NCBI GenBank assembly: GCA_015689645.1
Contig: WVSM01000005.1
Span: forward strand, 266,229 to 330,228
Reading direction: 5' to 3'
DNA from: Rhodobacterales bacterium HKCCE4037
GTDB taxonomy: Bacteria > Pseudomonadota > Alphaproteobacteria > Rhodobacterales > Rhodobacteraceae
DNA length: 64,000 nt
Positions 56,399 to 64,000 of the stretch are shown here, in pieces (positions within the stretch are counted from its first letter, which is position 1; each line of letters starts with the position of its first letter). The notes below the pieces were generated by a model. The model was not told where the DNA came from, searched no databases, and saw only the letters and a list, made by a program, of their open reading frames with translations. The position numbers and the translations under genes were made by a program.

Positions 56399-57385
56399 AT
56401 GAAGAAACAGCTACTTGCAGGGGCGGCGCTGATGGCGTCGGCCGGGGTCGCGCAGGCGCAGGACGAAGTGAACCTGCAGCTGCAATGGGTCACCCAAGCG
56501 CAGTTCGCGGGCTATTACGTGGCGCTGGAGAACGGCTATTACGAGGAAGAGAACCTCGACGTGAACATCATCCCCGGCGGGCCTGACATTGCGCCGCCGC
56601 AGGTGCTGGCCGGTGGCGGCGCCGACGTGATGCTGAACTGGATGCCGTCGGCGCTGGCGGCGCGCGAAGGCGGCCTGCCGGTCGTCAACATCGCGCAGCC
56701 CTTCGTGCGTTCCGGCCTGATGCTGACCTGTTGGGCCGACAGCGGCATCGAGGAGCCTGCCGACCTGGCCGGTCACACGGTCGCGCACTGGTTCTTCGGC
56801 AACGAATACCCTTTCCTGAGCTGGATGAGCCAGCTTGGCATCGGCGTGGAAGGCGGCGAGGACGGCGTGACGCTGCTTCAGGCCGGTTTCAACGTGGATC
56901 CGCTGATCCAGCGGCAGGCCGATTGCATGTCGACGATGACCTACAACGAGTATTGGCAGGTGATCGACGCGGGCGTTTCGCCGGACGAGCTGGTGACGTT
57001 CCGCTACGAGGATCAGGGCGTCGCGACGCTGGAAGACGGCATCTGGGCGCTTGAGGAGAACCTCGAGGATCCGGAATTCGTCGACAAAATGATCCGCTTC
57101 GTGCGCGCCTCGATGCGCGGCTGGCAGTGGGCGGCGGAGAACCCGGACGAGGCGGCGATGATCGTGCTCGATTACGACGAGACCGGTGCCCAGACCGAGG
57201 AGCATCAGCTTCGCATGATGGGTGAGGTCGCGCTTCTGGTCGAAGGTGGCGATGGCCGTCTGGACGAGGAAGCCTACCAGCGCACCGTCGACACGCTGCT
57301 GGCCGGCGGGTCGGACCCGGTGATCTCGGAAGTGCCGGAAGGGGCCTTCACCCATGTCATCACCGATGGCGCGCTGAACCAGTAA
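56399..57385 (+). CDS. ABC transporter substrate-binding protein (NMT1/THI5-like)
   Basis: The 328-residue periplasmic protein has a signal peptide (MKKQLLAGAALMASAGVAQA) and an NMT1-type fold: NLQLQWVTQAQFAGYYVALENG, PGGPDIAPPQVLAGGGADV, and VAHWFFGNEYPFLSWMSQLG. This family often binds pyrimidine-like ligands (thiamin precursors), so uracil, thymine or related compounds are likely here; this is inference from context. GGAGGGAAAGACG precedes the ATG at 56399. A terminator follows at 57407, ending the operon. Confidence 0.92.
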   Translation: MKKQLLAGAALMASAGVAQAQDEVNLQLQWVTQAQFAGYYVALENGYYEEENLDVNIIPGGPDIAPPQVLAGGGADVMLNWMPSALAAREGGLPVVNIAQPFVRSGLMLTCWADSGIEEPADLAGHTVAHWFFGNEYPFLSWMSQLGIGVEGGEDGVTLLQAGFNVDPLIQRQADCMSTMTYNEYWQVIDAGVSPDELVTFRYEDQGVATLEDGIWALEENLEDPEFVDKMIRFVRASMRGWQWAAENPDEAAMIVLDYDETGAQTEEHQLRMMGEVALLVEGGDGRLDEEAYQRTVDTLLAGGSDPVISEVPEGAFTHVITDGALNQ

Positions 57386-57406
57386 TCGGCGCGTTACACT
57401 GAAATG

Positions 57407-57440
57407 ACGGCCCTGCGCAGGTCTGCGTGGGGCCGTTTTC
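57407..57440 (+). terminator. Terminator at the end of the pyrimidine transport genes
   Basis: ACGGCCC (57407-57413) pairs with GGGCCGT (57430-57436) around a 16-nt loop that can itself fold, followed by TTTCATTTT. It is 21 bp after the stop of the binding-protein gene and ends the pyrimidine operon. Confidence 0.75.
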
Positions 57441-57501
57441 ATTTTGGCGTGGACGCGGGCGGACGGATGCCACCGGCCTGAGCGTTGCGCGCGGCAACGG
57501 G

Positions 57502-57933
57502 TCAGCGCCGGATGTCGAGCGTCCGGCTGGCGCGTTCGGACGGGCTTTCGCCGTAGGGCTCCGGCGCGGGGCGGTTCGTCATCGTCTCCTCCGGCGGACT
57601 TTCGGTGGGTGCGGGTGTATCCCCTTCGGCCTCGGCCTGCACCTGCGGCGATTCCTCCGGCGTGGCCTCCGGCACTTCGACGGCAACCAGCGCCAGTGAT
57701 CTGCGCGGCGGTTCGGGCGGGACGGGGACGTCGTCGTTGTCGCCGACCTGGAACACGTCCAGCGGTTTGAGCTCCTGCCGCTTGGCCGGGGCGGGTGCCT
57801 CGGGCGCGTCGACCGCGGTGACGGGATTGGCGGTTTCGGGCCGCCCGGTATTGGCTGCGACCTTCATCCGCGACTCGATCGGGGCATGGGGAACCGAAAG
57901 CTCCACACGCGCCGGAATGCTGCTTATGTCCAT
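57502..57933 (-). CDS. Disordered acidic/Pro-rich protein of unknown function
   Basis: The 143-residue protein has no signal peptide or membrane segment. It starts with a short ordered stretch (MDISSIPARVELSVP) and is then dominated by Pro, Ala and Glu. No motif recognised. The gene is convergent with the binding-protein gene and divergent from the XRE regulator gene. Coding potential is plausible but function is unknown, and it could be a spurious frame. Confidence 0.5.
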   Translation of the reverse strand: MDISSIPARVELSVPHAPIESRMKVAANTGRPETANPVTAVDAPEAPAPAKRQELKPLDVFQVGDNDDVPVPPEPPRRSLALVAVEVPEATPEESPQVQAEAEGDTPAPTESPPEETMTNRPAPEPYGESPSERASRTLDIRR

Positions 57934-58179
57934 CGCTCCTTCTCCTCAAATACCAAGCGAAATGAGAACCCCACGACCCGACGATATAATGAGCGGGCTT
58001 TAATGGGGTCTTAACGCTGCGGGACGACATGTGCTGAGTTTGAATTAAATCAGTGGCTTGGACGCGCTGCGGATCGCTGCATGTCGCGCCGAGCGACGCG
58101 GGGGGCCGCAGTTCTCACGATCCGGTGGCTACCACGTGCGGGTTTGCGGCGGAGTAAATTCACTGTAAAGCTTGTAAAG

Positions 58180-59472
58180 ATGACGGACACGACCCGCCCA
58201 GACCTGACCGGCAGCCGCATTCGCGAGCAGCGGCTGGCGCGTGGCCTGAAGCAGGGCGCGCTGGCGCAGGCGGTGGGGGTGTCGCCCTCCTACCTGAACC
58301 TGATCGAGCACAATCACCGGCGGATCGGGGGCAAGCTGCTGCTGAAGCTTGCGAGCGTGCTGAAGGTGGAGCCGTCCGCCCTGACGGAGGGCGCGGATGC
58401 CGAACTCAGCACGCTGCTGGATTCTGCGGCGCGGGCGCAGCGTTCGGCGGGTGCGGAAACCGACCGGATGGACGAACTGACCGCGCGCTTTCCGGGCTGG
58501 TCGGCCCTGATCGCGGGGCAGGAGCGGCGGTTGCAGGCGCTGGATGCGCAGGTCGAAGCGTTACGCGACCGGCTGGCCCATGATCCGGCGCTGTCGGAGG
58601 CGATGCACGAGGTGCTGTCATCGGTGGCGGCGATCCGGTCTACGGCGGATATCCTCGTGCGGGAAACCGACCTCGACCCGGCGTGGCGGGGCCGCTTCCA
58701 CCGCAACCTTCATGAAGAGGCCGAGCGCCTCTCGACCCGCGCGACGGGGCTTCTGGCGCAATTCGAAGCCCCCGAGGCCGAGGGTGGCTATCCGGCGGAA
58801 AGCGTCGAGGCGATGTTCGAGGCGACCGGCCATTTCATCGCCGAGATCGAAGCCGAGGGCGCGGCGGCCATCGACGCGGTCCTCGACCGCACGCCCGGCA
58901 TGGACAACCCGGCAGCGCGCGCGATGGGGGCGGCGCGGCTGTCGGCCTATGCGGCAGATGCGGCGCTGCTGCCCATCGGGCCGTTCACCGAGGCGGCGGA
59001 GGCTGCCGGGTTCGACCCTGTGGTGCTGGTCGGACAGCTCGACGTGGGCGTTGCCCCGATCCTGCGCCGAATGGCCTGCTTGCCGGTCAGCAGCGGCGTG
59101 CCGCCGGTGGGGCTGGCAATCTGCGATGCGGCGGGCGCGATCGTGCATCGGCGCCGGCTTCCCGGCTTCTCCGTGCCGCGGGTGGTGGCGGGCTGCCCGC
59201 TCTGGCCGCTCTATTCCGCGCTGGCGCGGCCCGGCCATGCCGAGGAGGCGGAAATCGAGATGCCCCACGGCGCGCGGTTTCATGCCTGGGCAGTGGCCGA
59301 GACCCATGGCGGCTCGGGGTTCGGAGCGCCGCCGCAATTGCGCGGGGTGATGCTTGTGATGGCCGCGCGCAGCCGCGACCGCCAGCCACCGCTGGTCCGC
59401 GGCGGGCCGGGGTGCGAGACCTGTCCGAGAGAGGATTGCATCGCCCGGCGCGGCGGCGTTGCCCCGGTGTGA
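58180..59472 (+). CDS. XRE-family regulator of the ScfR (short-chain fatty acid regulator) type
   Basis: The 430-residue protein has an N-terminal HTH_3 domain at about 8-62 (IREQRLARGLKQGALAQAVG, SPSYLNLIEHNHRRIGG) and a long C-terminal region ending with paired Cys in CETCPREDC, as in ScfR/RamB-type regulators. These usually control acetate and propionate metabolism. Three GTAAA repeats (58154, 58165, 58174) lie immediately before the ATG at 58180, a possible autoregulatory site. The frame is open 33 codons upstream, but without homology. A receiver gene follows. Confidence 0.85.
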   Translation: MTDTTRPDLTGSRIREQRLARGLKQGALAQAVGVSPSYLNLIEHNHRRIGGKLLLKLASVLKVEPSALTEGADAELSTLLDSAARAQRSAGAETDRMDELTARFPGWSALIAGQERRLQALDAQVEALRDRLAHDPALSEAMHEVLSSVAAIRSTADILVRETDLDPAWRGRFHRNLHEEAERLSTRATGLLAQFEAPEAEGGYPAESVEAMFEATGHFIAEIEAEGAAAIDAVLDRTPGMDNPAARAMGAARLSAYAADAALLPIGPFTEAAEAAGFDPVVLVGQLDVGVAPILRRMACLPVSSGVPPVGLAICDAAGAIVHRRRLPGFSVPRVVAGCPLWPLYSALARPGHAEEAEIEMPHGARFHAWAVAETHGGSGFGAPPQLRGVMLVMAARSRDRQPPLVRGGPGCETCPREDCIARRGGVAPV

Positions 59473-59562
59473 TGCAAGGGCGTTGAATGTCGGGCGGGCT
59501 TTGGGCACACTCGCTCCACCAGGCCCGGGGCGGATGATCCTTACCCGGGGGGAGGACTGGGG

Positions 59563-59994
59563 ATGACATTGGTACAAAAAACGCTCGAGGCCGGACCGGG
59601 GACGATCCTGATCATCGAGGACGAAAGCAATATCCTGGAGGCGCTGACCTTCATCCTGAGCCGTGCGGGATGGGACGTGCGCGGACATGGCAAGGGCGAC
59701 ACCGCGCTGGCCGAAGTGGCACGTCTGAAGCCGGACCTGATGGTTCTTGACGTCATGCTGCCCGGACGCTCGGGCTTCGACATCCTGCGCGATCTGCGGG
59801 CAGACCCGGCGATGCGGACGCTGCCGGTCGTCATGCTGACGGCCAAGGGCCAGACCCATGACCGCGAGCAGGCCGAGGCGCTCGGTGCCGATGCGTTCCT
59901 GACCAAGCCCTTCTCGAATGACGAGTTGCTGCGGGTCATCAACGACATTTCGCCGGTCGTCATGGCGCGGCGCGCCGTGGGCGGGCCCGGCTGA
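59563..59994 (+). CDS. Receiver-only response regulator
   Basis: The 143-residue protein is a single CheY-like receiver: acidic pair in ILIIEDESN, phospho-acceptor Asp63 in VLDVMLPGRSG, Thr in VVMLTAKGQ, and Lys in FLTKPFSNDELL. There is no DNA-binding output domain. GGGGGGAGG precedes the ATG at 59563. It is followed after 3 bp by the small membrane protein and then the hybrid transporter kinase, its probable partner. Confidence 0.93.
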   Translation: MTLVQKTLEAGPGTILIIEDESNILEALTFILSRAGWDVRGHGKGDTALAEVARLKPDLMVLDVMLPGRSGFDILRDLRADPAMRTLPVVMLTAKGQTHDREQAEALGADAFLTKPFSNDELLRVINDISPVVMARRAVGGPG

Positions 59995-59997
59995 GCC

Positions 59998-60288
59998 ATG
60001 GCGCAGCGGCTGTTTCTGGAGCGGCGGACCTACCGGCTGAACCGGCTTCAGGATGCCGCACGGCTGCTGCCGCTTCTGGGACTGGTGCTGATCTTCGGGC
60101 CGACGTTCATCCGCGACACCGGAAGCGGCGAGGGTACGGGCAGCCTGTCGGCTGCGCTGGTCTATTACTTCGCGATCTGGCTGGGGCTGATCGTCGTGAC
60201 GGCGGTGCTTGGCCGGGCGCTGTCACGGCTCGGGGCCCAGGCCGAGGCGGCCGAGCCCGAGATGGACGCGCCCCCCGAGGACCTGTGA
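59998..60288 (+). CDS. Small two-helix membrane protein of unknown function
   Basis: The 96-residue protein has a basic N-terminus (LFLERRTYRLNRLQDAARLL), two hydrophobic segments (LLPLLGLVLIFGPTF and VYYFAIWLGLIVVTAVLG) and an acidic tail. It sits 3 bp after the response regulator gene and 1 bp before the kinase gene, so the three are translationally linked. Such small proteins accompany SSS-type kinases in related bacteria as far as I recall; the role is unknown. Confidence 0.75.
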   Translation: MAQRLFLERRTYRLNRLQDAARLLPLLGLVLIFGPTFIRDTGSGEGTGSLSAALVYYFAIWLGLIVVTAVLGRALSRLGAQAEAAEPEMDAPPEDL

Positions 60289-60289
60289 G

Positions 60290-62962
60290 ATGCTGAGTTT
60301 CAACGGTCTGGTCACGGTCGCCATTCTCTACGTCCTGGTGCTGTTTGCCGTGGCCTTCTATGCGGAACGCAGTGCGCGCGAGGGCAAGGTGCGGTGGCTG
60401 AATTCGCCGATCACCTACACGCTGTCGCTGTCGATCTACGCCACCGCCTGGACATTCTACGGTGCCGTCGGCTCGGCGGCGCGGTCGGGGCTGGAATACC
60501 TGACGATCTATCTCGGCCCGACGCTGATCTTCGTTGGCTGGTTCTGGCTGTTGCGCAAGATGGTGCGGATCGGGCGGGCGCAGAGGGTCACGTCGATCGC
60601 CGACATGATCTCGAGCCGATACGGCAAATCCGGCGCGCTGGCGGTGCTGGTCACGCTGCTGGCGGTCGTGGGCACCACCCCCTACATCGCGCTGCAATTG
60701 CAATCGGTCAGCCTGTCCTTCTCGGCCTTCACCCATACCCAGAGCGACCAGGCCGTCAGCACAGGCATCTGGATCGCGGCGGGGCTGGCGCTGTTCACGA
60801 TCATGTTCGGGACCCGGTCGCTCGACCTCAACGAGCGTCACCCCGGCCTTGTCAGCGCCATCGCGGCGGAGGCGGTGGTGAAGCTGGCGGCCATCGTGGC
60901 GGTCGGCGTGTTCGTGGTCTGGGGCGTCGCCGATGGCCCGGCGGACATGCTGGCGCGGATCGAAGCCTCTCCGGTCGCCGACACGCCGGTCAACGGCGCG
61001 CGGTGGCTGGGGCTGACGGCGCTGTCGGGGGCGGCGATCCTGTGCCTGCCGCGCATGTTCCAGGTGCTGGTGGTCGAAAACTCCGACGAGCGGCACCTGG
61101 CCACGGCCGGGTGGGCCTTTCCGCTCTACCTGATGCTGATCTCGCTTTTCGTGGTGCCCATCGCCGTGGCGGGGATGAGCCTGCCGGGGACCGGCGACAA
61201 CCCGGACCTTTACGTTCTGACGGTGCCGCTGAGTCTGGGGCAGGATGCGCTGGCGCTGTTGGTCTTCCTTGGCGGGTTCTCCGCGGCGACGTCGATGGTG
61301 ATCGTGGCTGCTCTGGCACTGTCGACGATGGTGTCGAACCACATCGTCGTGCCCCTTTGGCTGCGGCTGTCGCAAAAGAACGAGCCGTTCCGGGCGGACA
61401 TGCGGCTGGTCGCGCTGACCGCGCGGCGGGTGTCCATCGTCGTGATCCTGTTCTTCGGCTGGGTCTATTACCGGGTGTCCGGCGGCACGGCGGCGCTGGC
61501 GTCGATCGGGTTGATCTCGTTCCTGGGGGTCGCGCAGATCCTTCCGGCGCTGGTGGGCGGCATCCTGTGGCGCGGGGCGACGCGGCTGGGGGCGGCACTC
61601 GGCATCGGGGCGGGCTTCGCGATCTGGGCCTGGCTGCTGCTGGTGCCCAATATCGCCGAAAGCGGCGGGTTCATCCCGGATCTTCTGAACTCCGGTCCAT
61701 GGGGGATCGGATGGCTGGCGCCGTCGACGCCGCTGGGGCTCGAGGCCAGCGACCCGCTTCTGACCGCGATGGTGCTGTCGCTGGGGATCAACACGGCCCT
61801 GTTCCTTCTGGGCTCGCTGTTCAGCTTTCCCAGCCCGATGGAGCGGTTGCAGGGGGCGCAATTCGTCAATGTCTTCGATCATTCGCAGGCCCTCAAGGGC
61901 TGGCGCGGGGCTGTCGGGGCGGCGGATGATCTGCGGATCATGGCGCAGCGGATCATGGGCGACGAGGCGGCGATCGCGCTGTTCCGCGAGGCGGCCCGCA
62001 AGCAGGGACGCGAGGGTGAGCTGCCCGAACCGACGCCGGATTTCCTCGACCAGCTGGAGCGGGAACTGGCGGGCTCCGTGGGGGTGGCGACGGCGCATGC
62101 GATGGTGTCGCAGATCACGGGCGCGGCCAGCGTGGGGGTGAATGACCTGCTGGCGGTGGCCGACGAGACGGCGCAGATCATGGAATATTCCAGCCAGCTG
62201 GAGGCGAAATCGGAGGAACTGGCACAGACTGCCGGTCGCCTGCGCGAGGTGAATGCCAAGCTGACGGAACTGTCGGTGCAGAAGGACGCCTTCCTCAGCC
62301 AGATCAGCCACGAATTGCGCACGCCGATGACTTCGATCCGGTCGTTCTCGGAAATCCTGATGCAGGCCGACATGGTGGACGATGCCGCCCGCACGCGGTT
62401 CTCGCGCATCATCCACGACGAAAGCCTGCGCCTCACGCGGCTGCTGGACGACCTGCTGGACCTCAGCGTGCTGGAAAACGGCCATGTCAGCCTGAACACC
62501 GGCGAGGCGGTGCTGAGCGACGTGCTGGACCGCGCCATCCATGCCGCAGGGGCCGAGGCCGGTGGCGGGATCGCGATCCGGCGGGACCGCGCGCGCGAGC
62601 AGGTGCGGCTCTGGACCGATGCCGACCGGCTGGCGCAGGTGTTCATCAACCTGATCTCGAACGCGCGGAAATATTGCGATGCCGCTTCGCCGGAACTGGT
62701 GATCTCGGTGCTGTCGACGGGGCAGGGGCTGGACGTGGAATTCGCCGATAACGGCAGCGGCATCCCGGCCCGGCAGGAGGCGCTGATCTTCGAGAAATTC
62801 GCGCGGCTCGACACGGCGAAGGGCGCGCCGGGGGCAGGGCTGGGTCTGGCCATCAGCCGCGAGATCATGGCGCGGCTCAACGGCGATCTGCGGTTCGTGC
62901 CGGGGCCGTCCGGCGCGGTGTTCCGGGTGCATCTGCCGGCGCGCGCCTCGGCGGCGGCCTGA
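60290..62962 (+). CDS. Sodium/solute symporter-fused histidine kinase (CbrA/CrbS-like)
   Basis: The 890-residue inner-membrane protein combines an N-terminal SSS transporter domain of 12-13 helices (about 1-520, with IADMISSRYGKSG), a helical STAC-like linker (about 540-660), a HisKA domain with His675 in ISHELRTPMTSIRS, and an HATPase domain with NLISNARKY, DNGSGIP and GAGLGLAIS. It has no PAS domain. In other bacteria CbrA senses histidine/carbon state and CrbS regulates acetate use. ATG 60290 follows the TGA of the small protein by one base. Confidence 0.92.
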   Translation: MLSFNGLVTVAILYVLVLFAVAFYAERSAREGKVRWLNSPITYTLSLSIYATAWTFYGAVGSAARSGLEYLTIYLGPTLIFVGWFWLLRKMVRIGRAQRVTSIADMISSRYGKSGALAVLVTLLAVVGTTPYIALQLQSVSLSFSAFTHTQSDQAVSTGIWIAAGLALFTIMFGTRSLDLNERHPGLVSAIAAEAVVKLAAIVAVGVFVVWGVADGPADMLARIEASPVADTPVNGARWLGLTALSGAAILCLPRMFQVLVVENSDERHLATAGWAFPLYLMLISLFVVPIAVAGMSLPGTGDNPDLYVLTVPLSLGQDALALLVFLGGFSAATSMVIVAALALSTMVSNHIVVPLWLRLSQKNEPFRADMRLVALTARRVSIVVILFFGWVYYRVSGGTAALASIGLISFLGVAQILPALVGGILWRGATRLGAALGIGAGFAIWAWLLLVPNIAESGGFIPDLLNSGPWGIGWLAPSTPLGLEASDPLLTAMVLSLGINTALFLLGSLFSFPSPMERLQGAQFVNVFDHSQALKGWRGAVGAADDLRIMAQRIMGDEAAIALFREAARKQGREGELPEPTPDFLDQLERELAGSVGVATAHAMVSQITGAASVGVNDLLAVADETAQIMEYSSQLEAKSEELAQTAGRLREVNAKLTELSVQKDAFLSQISHELRTPMTSIRSFSEILMQADMVDDAARTRFSRIIHDESLRLTRLLDDLLDLSVLENGHVSLNTGEAVLSDVLDRAIHAAGAEAGGGIAIRRDRAREQVRLWTDADRLAQVFINLISNARKYCDAASPELVISVLSTGQGLDVEFADNGSGIPARQEALIFEKFARLDTAKGAPGAGLGLAISREIMARLNGDLRFVPGPSGAVFRVHLPARASAAA

Positions 62963-63065
62963 GGGGTCCCGTCCGCCACCCATGAGCGTTTTGTTAACGC
63001 CTTTCGGGCAGTCTTGCGCGCACGAGCGACCGCCCCGTCCCTGCCAGAAGGCCGATCCGAGACCC

Positions 63066-64000
63066 ATGCCCGCATCCGACACGCGCACAGTTCTGGCCCG
63101 CAAGATCGCGATCCATGGCGGGGCAGGCCTGCAGTCCGATGACCTTGTGCCGAAGCTGGAGGTGGGCCTTGGCCGGGCCGTGCGCCGCGCTGCCGCTCCG
63201 CTCGAGGGCTTCCCCGTCCGTATCGACGGATGCGAGATCGCGCTCAGGGCCGATCTCGACGCCGCCATCGCCGCTCTGCCCGAGCATGGTCTTGTCGCCG
63301 CCACCGAGGATCCGACCGGCCACCGGGGTCTCCTGGCGCTGGAATACACGCTGGTCGACGCGCTGATCGAGGTTCAGACCACGGGTCGCGTCGAAGAGAC
63401 CCAAGGCCCGCCGCGCCCGGTGACCCGCATCGACGAGGCACTTTGCCGCGATTTCATCGACATGGTCTTCGCGGCCTTCGCGCTTGAGACGAGCGAGATC
63501 GCCGGCCGCGACTGGCCCGGGCGGATCACCTATGGCAGCCAGATCAAGGATCGCAGCCAGATCAACCTGTTGCTTCCCGCACGCGGCTATCACCTGATGC
63601 AGATCACCGTGACGGCGGGCGGTCGCAAGTCGGGCCGGATGGTCGTGCTGCTGCCGGCCGACCCGGCGCTGGCGCGACAGACGGCCCTGAAGGCCGAGAA
63701 GAAGAAGGCCCCGCGGCCCGAGACATGGGCCGACGATGTGCTGCGCGCCCTGGGTGGCGCGCCCCTTGCGTTGAACGCGGTGCTGATGCGCATGCAGATG
63801 CCGCTTGCAAAGGTGGAGGCTCTGGCCGATGGCGACCTGATCCCGTTCGATCATGCCGACCTCGGGTCGGTCTCGCTGGAGAGTGACGGGGGTCATGTCT
63901 TCATGCGCGGCAAGCTGGGGCAACTGGGCGGACGGCGGGCGGTGCGGCTTGGAGCCGGGACCGCGCCCGGACCACGCGCGGTCGCGCCTGTCGCCGGGCC
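63066..64000 (+). CDS. FliM/FliN-family SpoA-domain protein (3' end outside window)
   Basis: The frame is open from ATG 63066 to the window end (311 codons). The middle part resembles FliM (VTRIDEALCRDFIDMVFAAF, RITYGSQIKDRSQINLLLPA, GYHLMQITVTAGGRKSG), and the last visible part is a SpoA-type domain (MQMPLAKVEALADGDLIPF, LGSVSLESDGGHVFMRGKLG). This is a flagellar switch-like protein rather than canonical FliM, which carries a CheY-binding N-terminus (LSQDEIDALL); that is absent. No other flagellar gene is visible. GTTAACGCC upstream is a weak hint of CtrA control. Confidence 0.8.
   Translation, partial: MPASDTRTVLARKIAIHGGAGLQSDDLVPKLEVGLGRAVRRAAAPLEGFPVRIDGCEIALRADLDAAIAALPEHGLVAATEDPTGHRGLLALEYTLVDALIEVQTTGRVEETQGPPRPVTRIDEALCRDFIDMVFAAFALETSEIAGRDWPGRITYGSQIKDRSQINLLLPARGYHLMQITVTAGGRKSGRMVVLLPADPALARQTALKAEKKKAPRPETWADDVLRALGGAPLALNAVLMRMQMPLAKVEALADGDLIPFDHADLGSVSLESDGGHVFMRGKLGQLGGRRAVRLGAGTAPGPRAVAPVAG

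Noticed and set aside
58154..58179. GTAAA repeats as a proven ScfR operator
   Set aside because: The spacing is irregular and I know no exact consensus for this family member; kept only as a remark in the gene entry.
60107..63349. Long minus-strand open frame of about 1080 codons
   Set aside because: It is antisense to the kinase gene, is full of Arg, His, Gln and Pro from GC-rich shadow reading, and has no domain; the plus-strand protein has clear kinase motifs.
1..64000. CRISPR arrays, insertion sequences, prophage, tRNA or rRNA genes
   Set aside because: No regular spaced repeats, transposase or integrase motifs, or cloverleaf-like segments were seen by eye.

Overview
The window is a GC-rich, gene-dense bacterial chromosome segment. 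Gene content points to Alphaproteobacteria, order Rhodobacterales (Rhodobacteraceae/Roseobacteraceae): ftsA-ftsZ-lpxC-bamD-recN in sequence, an FtsZ with a long Ala/Pro linker, glyQ and glyS flanking a small one-TM protein, an NDUFA12-type complex I subunit beside a DUF2155 protein, CobS/CobT aerobic cobaltochelatase subunits, and a RutR-controlled reductive pyrimidine pathway. I saw no tRNA, rRNA, IS element, prophage or CRISPR array. Genus and species cannot be set from the sequence alone.

Layout. 1-6.4 kb: end of the division/cell-wall cluster (ftsA 3' part, ftsZ, lpxC), then bamD and recN. 6.6-9.4 kb: a CLC-type chloride transport protein and an exported protein. 9.6-17.6 kb, minus strand: DUF427 protein, Xaa-Pro aminopeptidase, cobT, two exported proteins, a Ser/Thr dehydratase, a small membrane protein and cobS. 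17.7-19.5 kb: an exported SPOR-like/peptidoglycan-binding/trypsin-fold protein whose protease site looks dead. 19.8-27.0 kb: glyQ, small membrane protein, glyS, a PPDK paralogue with an eroded ATP site, and a SleB-type cell-wall hydrolase. 27.1-34 kb: folB (with a long C-terminal extension), a GNAT gene, folP, glmM, guaD and mgtE. 34-37.2 kb: a 1071-residue single-pass protein with a GspL-like cytoplasmic head and a GspC/PilP-like periplasmic tail. 37.5-43.1 kb: metY-type sulfhydrylase, NDUFA12, DUF2155, aat, a structured 480-bp gap, accC and accB.

43.3-57.4 kb is a coherent pyrimidine-catabolism island. PreT/PreA reduce uracil/thymine, dihydropyrimidinase (52.1 kb) opens the ring, a beta-ureidopropionase-type amidohydrolase (50.1 kb) removes the carbamoyl group, and a class III aminotransferase (48.5 kb) takes the beta-amino acid. 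An ABC importer (ATPase, two permeases, NMT1-type binding protein) follows. A RutR-like TetR regulator (47.7 kb) faces the aminotransferase, and a perfect 16-bp RutR-type palindrome lies between them. A weaker box lies upstream of preT. A methyltransferase, a small FNR-type reductase, a cupin and two small lipoproteins are interleaved and have no obvious textbook role.

57.5-64 kb is a signalling region: a ScfR-type XRE regulator, a receiver-only response regulator, a small membrane protein and a sodium/solute-symporter-fused histidine kinase in tight order, then a stand-alone FliM-like SpoA-domain protein cut by the window end.
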